A stretch of 64,000 nucleotides of DNA, taken from Planococcus halocryophilus (lineage in GTDB: Bacteria; Bacillota; Bacilli; Bacillales_A; Planococcaceae). Of this stretch, positions 52,970 to 61,456 are shown piece by piece (the first letter of the stretch is position 1; the number at the start of each line of letters is the position of its first letter). The position numbers were made by a program, and so were the translations under genes. Location of the stretch: the NCBI RefSeq assembly GCF_022489025.1, contig NZ_JAKVTG010000001.1:530552-594551 (forward strand), given 5' to 3'. The notes beneath the pieces are model-generated. The model was not told where the DNA came from. It made no database searches and saw nothing but the letters and a program-made list of their open reading frames with translations.

Positions 52970-54241
52970 ATGAAAGCAGTAGAAAATACGTCTATAGCAG
53001 AGCGCTTTGCAGAAATAAGAGGCGTTACGATGAAACTGATCGAGCCTTTAGAAACAGAAGATTTTATTATCCAATCCCACGAAGATGTTAGTCCGGCTAA
53101 ATGGCATATCGCCCATACAACATGGTTTTTCGAACGTATGATTTTAAAAGAATTCAAATCGAATTATGAAGAGTTCAATCCAGCTTTTGATTTTTTGTTT
53201 AATTCGTATTACAACACGATTGGACCTTATCAACCACGCCACCAACGCGGCGTGCTATCACGACCGACTGTAAATCAAGTTATTGAATATCGCAATTATG
53301 TGGATCAGCAAGTATATAACCTACTTGCTGAATCAGCTAGTGAAACAAAAAAAGAAATAGAAGCTTTAATATATATGGGCCTTCAACACGAACAACAACA
53401 TCAGGAATTGATCTTAATGGATATAAAGTACAACTTTTTTGTTAATCCACTTTTTCCTACGTATGCACAAACTGAAAAACGTCCACTAAGCAAACAGCAG
53501 GAATCGCAGTTTGTTGAGTTTGATGGAGGATTGGTCGAAATTGGCCACGAAGGGAATGGCTTTGCGTTTGATAACGAAAGTCCGCGTCACAAGGTTTGGC
53601 TTGAACCTTTCAAATTGGCAACAAAACCTGTGACGAATGGAGAATTTCTTGAATTTATAAATTCCGGAGGCTATGAAAAACCGGAATATTGGCTTTCTGA
53701 TGGTTGGAGTATTGTTAAAGATTACAATTGGAAAGCACCACTTTATTGGCTGAAAGATACAGAAGAAAAATGGCAAATCTTTACCTTAGCGGGCATACAA
53801 GACCTAGAACTTGATGAACCGGTTAGTCATATTAGTTTTTACGAAGCAGATGCTTTTAGCAGGTGGAAAGGCAAAAGGTTACCTACTGAAGCTGAATGGG
53901 AATATGCTTCTCAAAGCGTTGCTATTCGTGGGAATACGATGGATGATGGAGTTTACCATCCTGTGGCAAATTGCGATGATTTACAAAGTTCATCGCTATC
54001 AAAAATGTTCGGAGATGTATGGGAATGGACTGCTAGTGCCTATTCACCATATCCTGGAAGTAAACCGTTAGAAGGCGCATTAGGTGAGTATAATGCGAAA
54101 TTCATGTGCAACCAAATGATTCTTCGTGGAGGTTCATGTGCAACTCCTGTAAATCACATTCGGGAAACGTATCGGAATTTCTTTCCTCCAGAGAAAAGAT
54201 GGCAATTTAGTGGTTTTAGGTTAGCAGAAGACCAAAGTTGA
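52970..54241 (+). CDS. egtB: EgtB-type sulfoxide synthase (ergothioneine biosynthesis)
   Basis: 423-residue non-heme iron sulfoxide synthase. N-terminal DinB-like domain with KWHIAHTTWFFE (His 46, His 49) and LQHEQQHQEL (His 140, His 144) giving the iron site. C-terminal FGE-sulfatase/C-lectin domain (about 185-420) with LPTEAEWEYA, GDVWEWT and LRGGSCATP. EgtB joins hercynine to cysteine or gamma-glutamylcysteine using oxygen. No EgtD methyltransferase is nearby and there is no fused methyltransferase as in OvoA, so hercynine would have to come from elsewhere. AAGGGGAG precedes ATG 52970. Confidence 0.92.
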   Translation: MKAVENTSIAERFAEIRGVTMKLIEPLETEDFIIQSHEDVSPAKWHIAHTTWFFERMILKEFKSNYEEFNPAFDFLFNSYYNTIGPYQPRHQRGVLSRPTVNQVIEYRNYVDQQVYNLLAESASETKKEIEALIYMGLQHEQQHQELILMDIKYNFFVNPLFPTYAQTEKRPLSKQQESQFVEFDGGLVEIGHEGNGFAFDNESPRHKVWLEPFKLATKPVTNGEFLEFINSGGYEKPEYWLSDGWSIVKDYNWKAPLYWLKDTEEKWQIFTLAGIQDLELDEPVSHISFYEADAFSRWKGKRLPTEAEWEYASQSVAIRGNTMDDGVYHPVANCDDLQSSSLSKMFGDVWEWTASAYSPYPGSKPLEGALGEYNAKFMCNQMILRGGSCATPVNHIRETYRNFFPPEKRWQFSGFRLAEDQS

Positions 54242-54267
54242 TAATGGATTTTTTTATTTAAAAGTTG

Positions 54268-54308
54268 AAAAGCAGACAACCGTCAGAAAACGGTTTGTCT
54301 GCTTTTTT
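54268..54308 (+). terminator. Terminator after egtB
   Basis: AAAAGCAGACAAACCG-type stem: AAAAGCAGACAA-CCG pairs with CGG-TTTGTCTGCTTTT, followed by T-rich sequence. Confidence 0.9.
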
Positions 54309-54383
54309 ATTTTTTATAAAAAGTTTAAGTTTTATGATTGCAATTTCTCGAAAAGAGAGTATTATTTCTTAATAGACATTACG

Positions 54384-54398
54384 TATCCATAATGGATA
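54384..54398. promoter_or_regulatory. 15-bp palindrome, candidate Rrf2 operator
   Basis: TATCCATAATGGATA: perfect 7-bp arms around one base, 30 bases upstream of the Rrf2 start. It is the kind of symmetric site Rrf2/NsrR/IscR-type repressors bind, so autoregulation is likely. Confidence 0.55.
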
Positions 54399-54427
54399 TG
54401 CAGAATAGATATAAAGGAGTATCATAT

Positions 54428-54934
54428 ATGCAGTTAACTAAAGGTGTAGAACAAGCAATCTGTATTATCGTGTTATTAGCAACGCAAGAAAGTAGTGCAC
54501 CACTTGCTTCAGATGAAATTAGCAAGAGACTGGGAGTATCTCCTTCCTATATGAAGAAAATTACAAGAAAGCTAGTTGTGCAAGGGATTGCTGTATCTGT
54601 ATCAGGAAATAATGGTGGAGTTTCTTTGGCTAAACCCGCAACCAACATTACAATGCTTGACGTTATTGAAGCAATGGAAGGTCCAATCAAGATTTATCCG
54701 GATACGGGATTGATCCGACTTGCTTTTAAAGATGGTGAATATGCACAAAAAGGACAAGCAATTCTCCAAAACGTTTTTGAGCGGGGAGATCGTTTGTTAA
54801 TCGAATATCTTTCTAAAGTAACCGCAGCAGACCTACTAAAAGAAGGGTTAGGAATGTCTAACTTGCCTATATTAAATTGGAACGAAGAAACGTTAAGTGA
54901 TGTATTGAACAAAGAACAGGATGATCAAAAGTGA
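54428..54934 (+). CDS. Rrf2 family transcription regulator
   Basis: 168 residues from ATG 54428 behind AAAGGAG. Rrf2 winged helix: MQLTKGVEQAICIIVLLAT, SDEISKRLGVSPSYMKKITRKL and GNNGGVSLAKPATNITMLDVIEAMEGP. It lacks the three-cysteine cluster that holds Fe-S in IscR/NsrR, so it likely senses something else, as in YwnA- or CymR-like members. Its stop overlaps the GTG start of the following YhgE/Pip gene (GTGA), making a two-gene operon. The palindrome 30 bases upstream is its likely own operator. Confidence 0.9.
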   Translation: MQLTKGVEQAICIIVLLATQESSAPLASDEISKRLGVSPSYMKKITRKLVVQGIAVSVSGNNGGVSLAKPATNITMLDVIEAMEGPIKIYPDTGLIRLAFKDGEYAQKGQAILQNVFERGDRLLIEYLSKVTAADLLKEGLGMSNLPILNWNEETLSDVLNKEQDDQK

Positions 54935-57771
54935 ACATGTTGAAAAAAGAATGGAAACAATTATTTTCAAAACCATTATTACTAGGAACTATGGTTGTAA
55001 TGATGTTTATCCCGATTATTTATAGTGGTTTTTTTCTCGGCTCCTCGTGGGATCCATACGGCAAGACAGATCGCTTACCAGTAGCGGTCGTAAATGAAGA
55101 CATACCGGCAGACTATGAAGAGGAAACCTTATCAATAGGGGATGAATTAGTTGGGAATTTAAAAGAAAATGACGCACTCGATTGGTATTTCACGGATGCG
55201 AAAGAAGCTGAGCGGGGAATGGATGACGGAAAGTATTTTATGATACTAACCATTCCAAAAGATTTTTCAGCCAATGCGGCGTCTGTTATGAACGAGCAGC
55301 CAAAGCCGATGAATTTACAGTATGAAACCAATCCGGGTCGTGGATTTTTTATTGAATCCGTAAGCAAACAAGCAACAACTAATATAAAAGAAGAAATTGC
55401 TGAAAGTGTGACAAAAGAATACGTAAAAGCGGTATTCACACAAATTGAAACAATAGGCGAAGGAATGGAAGAGGCAGCTGATGGAGCTGAGCAAATCGAT
55501 TCTGGAACAGTACAATTGCAAGAAGGAACTGCCGACTTAGTTGCAGGGCTGGGGACTCTTTCAGAAGGAAGCTTAAGTTTTCAAGAAGGCGCAGAGAAAT
55601 TAGAGGTTGGCGTGAGCCAGTTTGCAGCCGGAACAACCGAATTAGACGAAGGTGCTTACCATTTAAATAAAGGAATCATTTCGTATACAGCAGGTGTAGG
55701 CAAACTGCAAACAGGAATAAATGGGCTAGCTGAAGGAACTGCAGAGCTGACAGACAAAGGTCCACAACTTGTGCAAGGTTCTCAAAAACTGACACAAGGT
55801 CTTAGCTCACTAGTTCCAGGCGCAGAACAATTGAATCGAGGGCTTTGGGAAACTCAAAATGGCAGTGCGCAGTTAACAGATGGGCTACTTGAATTACAAG
55901 CGCAAACAAGTCAACTGACAAATAATTCATCAGGCATACAGCAATTGGTGTCTGGTCAAGCAGCTTTAGGAGATGGGCTTTCAGAGCTATCAACGGGTAG
56001 TTTAGCTCTTCAAGAAGGACTAGAGTCACTAAATAATCAGCTTCCTTCAGCAGATCAAATAGCTAGTTTGCAGCAGGGACTAGTAGCAATTCAAGAAAGC
56101 ACAAACCAATTAACTGGTGCTGTTTCTGTAGGTAGTACGGAAGGCATTTCTCACATTCAAGCCAATTTGGCAGCGGCACAACAAGCAATTAATGAACTTC
56201 AAGGAACAACTTCACAAGCTGCGATTAATGCCCTTGAAGCAACGCCAACCTATAACACTTTAACAGTAGAACAACAAGATGAACTCACTGCATCGATAAG
56301 CGCCAGCTTAGAAAACCAATCAGCAGCTCAACAAGAAACTATTGAGAAGCTAAAAGGAAGTTTGGCGGCAATATCAGCAAATGTTAACAAACAATTAGTT
56401 CCAGCGTTTCAATCACTTGGTTCTTTGCCAGACAAAGTCGCAGAGTTAAATAACGCGATTGTGAAAGTGAATCCGGCAGCATCAACTGCACTTAGTGGTT
56501 ATACGGCCGTTCAAAATGCCCTTTCCGCCCAACTAATTCCAGGTGCGAAAAATTTGCATACTGGAGCAGAAAAAGCTGTAGAAGCAAATAAAAAACTTCA
56601 AGCTGGAGTAGATAAAACAGCTGATAATTTACCAAAACTTGCAGCGGCGGTTGATCGCTTAGCACAAGGAAGTTCCTCCTTAACTGAAGGTGTATCTTCT
56701 CTTGCTTCAGGTTCACAGGGACTTGTGGAAGGGGCGAACTCCTTGCAACAAGGATCTAAGGAACTGGAAAAAGGAACAGTTGCGTACACAGCAGGAGTGT
56801 CAGAAGCGGCACAAGGAGCAGATCAACTTCAACAAGGAACAGCTGAACTTGCTGCAAACTCCGACAAATTAAATTCAGGTTCAGCTGACTTGGCTACGGG
56901 TACTGACCGTCTAACAGAAGGCGTACAAGCATTGTCAGGCGGAGCAGGTGAACTTGCAGGTGGAGCTGCTGAATTGCACAATGGTGCAAGCAAACTTGAA
57001 GAAGGTTCAGGAGAATTGGTTAATGGTATTGGAGAGCTCGAGGAAGGTGCAGTTGAACTAGCAGACAAGCTTTCAGAAGGTGCAGAAGATGTAGGAAATG
57101 CACTAATATCAGATGCAAATTACGATATGATTGCCGCACCTATAACAGCAACCGAGAGCAAAAAGAGTGAAGTGCCTAACTATGGTCATGCGTTAGCACC
57201 TTATATTTTATCATTGTCACTTTTCGTTGGTGCTTTGTCATTTAATCTAGTGTTTCCAATTAATGCACCAGCTGGACGACCAACATCAGGATTTGCTTGG
57301 TGGCTCAGCAAATTCTCACTTGGGTTTATCCAAGCGACTGCAGCGGCATTAATTGTGGATGCGATCATGCTGTTTGGCTTTCATCTACAAGTCGATCATG
57401 TTGGAGAGTTTATCGTGGTCTCTATTGTCACTTCACTTACTTATATGTTCTTAATCATGTTTTTAAGTATTACTTTTGGAAATCCCGGACGATTTGCCGC
57501 CATGATTATTCTTGTTCTTCAATTAGGTTCTAGCGGTGGGATGTTCCCTGTTGAATTGACAAACCAATTCTTCCAAAGTGTTCATGAATTTGTTCCGATG
57601 AGCTATGCAATTTTAGGGTTCCGAGAAGCAATGTCTTCAGCATATGGGACGGACACGTTAATATTGAGTCTTACAGTACTGGGGGCCTTTATTTTGGCAT
57701 TTAATATACTTTTATGGGGTGTCCTAAGTTTGAGAAGCCGCAAAGCTTTTAAGTTAGCGGAAGAAAATTGA
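54931..57771 (+). CDS. YhgE/Pip-domain membrane protein
   Basis: 946 residues. GTG 54931 overlaps the Rrf2 stop. N-terminal helix (about 11-34) and a Pip/YhgE N-domain (to about 180) give an ABC-2-like opening. A very long outward region (about 185-725) is built of Gly/Gln/Glu-rich heptad-like units such as LQEGTADLVAG and LAGGAAELHNGASKLEEGS. Five to six C-terminal helices (from about 745) resemble ABC-2 permease halves. Relatives are the phage-infection protein Pip and YueB, a phage SPP1 receptor of type VII secretion loci. Regulated with Rrf2; true function unknown. Confidence 0.9.
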   Translation: MNMLKKEWKQLFSKPLLLGTMVVMMFIPIIYSGFFLGSSWDPYGKTDRLPVAVVNEDIPADYEEETLSIGDELVGNLKENDALDWYFTDAKEAERGMDDGKYFMILTIPKDFSANAASVMNEQPKPMNLQYETNPGRGFFIESVSKQATTNIKEEIAESVTKEYVKAVFTQIETIGEGMEEAADGAEQIDSGTVQLQEGTADLVAGLGTLSEGSLSFQEGAEKLEVGVSQFAAGTTELDEGAYHLNKGIISYTAGVGKLQTGINGLAEGTAELTDKGPQLVQGSQKLTQGLSSLVPGAEQLNRGLWETQNGSAQLTDGLLELQAQTSQLTNNSSGIQQLVSGQAALGDGLSELSTGSLALQEGLESLNNQLPSADQIASLQQGLVAIQESTNQLTGAVSVGSTEGISHIQANLAAAQQAINELQGTTSQAAINALEATPTYNTLTVEQQDELTASISASLENQSAAQQETIEKLKGSLAAISANVNKQLVPAFQSLGSLPDKVAELNNAIVKVNPAASTALSGYTAVQNALSAQLIPGAKNLHTGAEKAVEANKKLQAGVDKTADNLPKLAAAVDRLAQGSSSLTEGVSSLASGSQGLVEGANSLQQGSKELEKGTVAYTAGVSEAAQGADQLQQGTAELAANSDKLNSGSADLATGTDRLTEGVQALSGGAGELAGGAAELHNGASKLEEGSGELVNGIGELEEGAVELADKLSEGAEDVGNALISDANYDMIAAPITATESKKSEVPNYGHALAPYILSLSLFVGALSFNLVFPINAPAGRPTSGFAWWLSKFSLGFIQATAAALIVDAIMLFGFHLQVDHVGEFIVVSIVTSLTYMFLIMFLSITFGNPGRFAAMIILVLQLGSSGGMFPVELTNQFFQSVHEFVPMSYAILGFREAMSSAYGTDTLILSLTVLGAFILAFNILLWGVLSLRSRKAFKLAEEN

Positions 57772-57805
57772 TAGAAGAAACTGAATAGGAATTTGTAGTT
57801 CACAG

Positions 57806-57849
57806 ACTGTATCCAACTCGAGGAATTCGAATGGGATACAGTTTTTTTA
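57806..57849 (+). terminator. Terminator after yhgE
   Basis: ACTGTATCC pairs with GGATACAGT around an 19-base loop with inner TCGA/TTCGA pairing, followed by TTTTTTT. Confidence 0.8.
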
Positions 57850-57972
57850 TTTGTACCAACGATGAGATTTTAATATTAAAGAAGGACTTTGCTATAAGAA
57901 AACGAAAGTAAGATTGTAGGGAATTTTTTTATGTGAGCTTTCTAGTTGGGTTTTAATGAGGAGTGAAAAAAG

Positions 57973-58473
57973 ATGCCATATATTCAAACGGAAAGATTAA
58001 CCTTAGTCACATTTACGATAGATATGATGGAAGCGGCAATCACAAATAGTTTAGAGCTTGCTAAAATAAGTGCTTTTAAAGTGGCTGATGGATACCCATC
58101 TGAACTTTATAAAGAAATCATACCCTATAAACTTAAAAGATATAGCTTATATCCAAAGGAAGTCGAATGGGAAGGAATCATTATACATAAGGCAGATCAT
58201 ACAATAATAGGTGATATGGGATTTAGGCCAAAAGAGGAGGCCGAAGAACAGTTGGAATTAGGGTATAGTATTGTTCCTAGTTATCAAGGATTTGGCTATG
58301 CAACTGAAATGGCACTAGCGATGGTGAAATGGGGTTTAGAACAACGAGGAGTAAAAAATATTGTGGCAAGCTGTGATACTAGCAATATTGCTTCAATTCG
58401 AGTATTGCAAAAGGCTGGATTAATAGAAATTGAAGAAAAGAACGATAAAAAATACTGGTCGAAAAGAAAGTGA
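57973..58473 (+). CDS. GNAT acetyltransferase, RimJ/RimL type
   Basis: 166-residue GNAT of the RimJ/RimL branch: PYIQTERLTLVTFTIDMME opening, LELGYSIVPSYQGFGYATE near 95-113 with the CoA loop QGFGYA, and SCDTSNIASIRVLQKAGLI near 130-148. GAGGAG precedes ATG 57973. Monocistronic, with a hairpin at 58479. Substrate unknown. Confidence 0.85.
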   Translation: MPYIQTERLTLVTFTIDMMEAAITNSLELAKISAFKVADGYPSELYKEIIPYKLKRYSLYPKEVEWEGIIIHKADHTIIGDMGFRPKEEAEEQLELGYSIVPSYQGFGYATEMALAMVKWGLEQRGVKNIVASCDTSNIASIRVLQKAGLIEIEEKNDKKYWSKRK

Positions 58474-58478
58474 GAAAA

Positions 58479-58513
58479 CGGCCAGTGTCTAGTTACAGAG
58501 TAGACACTGGCCG
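58479..58513. terminator. Strong hairpin between convergent genes, no T-run
   Basis: CGGCCAGTGTCTA (58479-58491) pairs perfectly with TAGACACTGGCCG (58501-58513). It has no U-tract on either strand but sits between the convergent GNAT and HxlR genes. Confidence 0.6.
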
Positions 58514-58527
58514 CTCATATAAGTGTA

Positions 58528-58890
58528 TTATTCAGCAGGAGCTTTATTAGCCTCTTTTTCCACAAAGACACTAAATTCATCGCCCCAGTCGCAAATAGAA
58601 GTGACGACAGGTTCTAATTGAAGACCAATCTCGCTTAGTTTGTACTCAACTTTAGGTGGGACGACAGGGTAAACATATCTCGTTACGATTTTATCTTCTT
58701 CTAATTCTCTTAACTGTCTAATCAACATACGTTGATTAGCTTGTGGAAGTTTTTTTTGTATTTCACTTAATCTCAGTGGTGAGTCATGCAACAAACACCA
58801 AATCACGGCTATTTTCCAACGGCCGCCGATTGCTGACAAGGCCAGGTCTTTTCCAGAGAAATAAGTTTTATCTTTATAATGAATTTCCAA
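58528..58890 (-). CDS. HxlR-type transcription regulator
   Basis: 120-residue HxlR/MarR-like winged helix protein: ALSAIGGRWKIAVIWCLLH, LRLSEIQKKLPQANQRMLIRQL and YPVVPPKVEYKLSEIG are signature stretches. It is divergent from the formaldehyde-detoxification genes; HxlR itself activates formaldehyde assimilation in B. subtilis in response to formaldehyde. Two near-identical operator-like sequences (58924 and 59191) lie between it and adhC. Cys 48-type sensing residue is not evident; Cys is present in IWCLLH and SICDWG. Likely the local formaldehyde-responsive regulator. Confidence 0.88.
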   Translation of the reverse strand: MEIHYKDKTYFSGKDLALSAIGGRWKIAVIWCLLHDSPLRLSEIQKKLPQANQRMLIRQLRELEEDKIVTRYVYPVVPPKVEYKLSEIGLQLEPVVTSICDWGDEFSVFVEKEANKAPAE

Positions 58891-58923
58891 GTGGTTTCAC
58901 TCCTTTGTGTTAATAATAACTCA

Positions 58924-58949
58924 TAGTGACAAAAAAGTCAGTATTGTTT
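58924..58949 (+). promoter_or_regulatory. Candidate HxlR operator, copy 1
   Basis: TAGTGAC-AAAAAA-GTCAGTATTGTTT contains the inverted repeat TGAC-N6-GTCA (58927-58940). It differs at one base in 26 from the copy at 59191 and lies 34 bases from the HxlR start. Confidence 0.6.
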
Positions 58950-59012
58950 TTAATTATTTGGTGTGTGATTATGAGTGTAGATGATATAAAACTAAGAAAA
59001 GAGGGAGAACAG

Positions 59013-59177
59013 ATGAAAAAAAGAGGTGCTTTACTAGTTGAGTCTGATGAGAAAGTTAAAGAGAAAGAAATTGATATGAAAAAGTCTAGAACTTGTAAAG
59101 TTGCAAATACAACGATGGTTGAATTGAATGAACGAACGATTATTGGACTTAAGCACCTCTATTTGTATCTCGCTTAA
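59013..59177 (+). CDS. Short protein, possible GyrI-like remnant (54 aa)
   Basis: ATG 59013 follows GAGGGAG. The 54-residue product begins MKKRGALLVESDEKVKEKE and ends in VELNERTIIGLKHLYLYLA. The last part looks like the first strand of GyrI-like/effector-binding domains (VELPE-x-VIGL), so this may be the stump of such a gene or of an earlier first gene of the operon. It lies between the two operator copies, so one duplicated promoter serves it and the other serves adhC. Confidence 0.4.
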   Translation: MKKRGALLVESDEKVKEKEIDMKKSRTCKVANTTMVELNERTIIGLKHLYLYLA

Positions 59178-59190
59178 GAAATTGGTTTTA

Positions 59191-59216
59191 TAGTGACAAA
59201 AACGTCAGTATTGTTT
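59191..59216 (+). promoter_or_regulatory. Candidate HxlR operator, copy 2
   Basis: TAGTGAC-AAAAAC-GTCAGTATTGTTT with the same TGAC-N6-GTCA (59194-59207), 67 bases upstream of adhC. Confidence 0.6.
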
Positions 59217-59247
59217 AATGCATTTTTGTATGTGAACATGGGTATAG

Positions 59248-60399
<1,152 letters not shown>

Positions 60400-60400
60400 A

Positions 60401-61237
60401 ATGATGAATCTTAATATTAGTGAAACGAAATTTGCTTTTGGTGGGGAACAACGTAAATATACTCATTACTCGGAAGCATTACAGTGCGATATGACGTTTA
60501 GCATATACTTACCTTCCAATAAAGAAAAAAAAGAAATTCCTCTTATATGGTGGCTATCGGGCCTAACTTGTACAGACGATAATTTTAGTCAGAAAAGTGG
60601 GTTCCAGCGATTAGCAGATCAACACCAAGTAGCAGTTATGATTCCGGACACTTCTCCTCGTGGAGAAAATGTTGCGGATGACGCTGCATACGACCTTGGA
60701 CAAGGCGCAGGCTTTTATATAGATGCCACTGAAAAACCATGGTCAGAGCATTATAAAATGTATACGTATATTACAAATGAATTAGCTGGAATTGCATCTT
60801 CATTAGTTCCTGATTTTTCAGGAAAAGAAAGTATTATGGGTCACTCGATGGGGGGCCACGGGGCATTAGTAATTGGATTGAAAAATGCAGAACGCTTTAA
60901 AGCAATCTCAGCCTTCTCACCAATTTTAAATCCAATACAAGTTCCTTGGGGAATTAAAGCTTTTTCAACTTATTTAGGAGAAAATCGAGCAGCTTGGAAA
61001 TCATGGGACGCTTCAGAACTGATTAAAAAAACTGATGCTCCACCAATCATGATTTCACAAGGAACTCAAGATGGCTTTTATCCAGAGCAGTTAGATGAAT
61101 CGACGTTTTTGAAAAATGCTGAAGAAAATAACCAGAGGGTAGATTATATGAAAAACGAAGGTTATGATCACAGCTATTTCTTTATCTCAACATTCTTGGA
61201 TGATCATTTTGCTTTTCATGTCAAACACTTAAAATAA
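60401..61237 (+). CDS. frmB: S-formylglutathione hydrolase
   Basis: 278-residue esterase-D family alpha/beta hydrolase completing glutathione-dependent formaldehyde oxidation by cleaving S-formylglutathione to formate and glutathione. Oxyanion region IWWLSGLTCTDDNFSQKSG near 48-66, nucleophile Ser 149 in GHSMGGHGAL, acid Asp in SQGTQDGFYPEQL near 220 and His in GYDHSYFFI near 258. It starts with ATG 60401 or 60404 directly after the adhC stop. Together with the dehydrogenase upstream and GshF downstream it makes a complete local pathway. Confidence 0.95.
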   Translation: MMNLNISETKFAFGGEQRKYTHYSEALQCDMTFSIYLPSNKEKKEIPLIWWLSGLTCTDDNFSQKSGFQRLADQHQVAVMIPDTSPRGENVADDAAYDLGQGAGFYIDATEKPWSEHYKMYTYITNELAGIASSLVPDFSGKESIMGHSMGGHGALVIGLKNAERFKAISAFSPILNPIQVPWGIKAFSTYLGENRAAWKSWDASELIKKTDAPPIMISQGTQDGFYPEQLDESTFLKNAEENNQRVDYMKNEGYDHSYFFISTFLDDHFAFHVKHLK

Positions 61238-61246
61238 GGTTAAAAA

Positions 61247-61287
61247 TGGAACATCCCTACATTCTAGTGAAATGTAGGGATGTTCCA
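61247..61287 (+). terminator. 17-bp hairpin after the frm operon
   Basis: TGGAACATCCCTACATT (61247-61263) pairs perfectly with AATGTAGGGATGTTCCA (61271-61287); only a weak T-rich tail follows. Confidence 0.7.
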
Positions 61288-61390
61288 TTATATTAAAGTT
61301 CTAAAAATTAGTTGGATTTAAGATCAATACAAATGTATAGGCAATAAAAAGGAAGTTAGATCTACTGTAAGGTATAATCAGCTTATATTG

Positions 61391-61406
61391 TGTAAAAAAA
61401 CTTACA
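61391..61406. promoter_or_regulatory. TGTAA-N6-TTACA inverted repeat (site D)
   Basis: TGTAAAAAAACTTACA, one base from TGTAAG-N4-CTTACA, 51 bases upstream of gshF. A TATAAT (61373-61378) stands just before it, so the site would lie around the transcription start, a repressor-like position. Confidence 0.55.
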
Positions 61407-61456
61407 ATTAATCGGAAAAGACACCGAATGCATGTAAACTAAAAGGTTGTGATAAT

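Noticed and set aside
55480..57068. Several long antisense frames inside the YhgE/Pip gene
   Set aside because: They arise from the biased codon pattern of the repeat region and have low-complexity Leu/Ser-rich translations.
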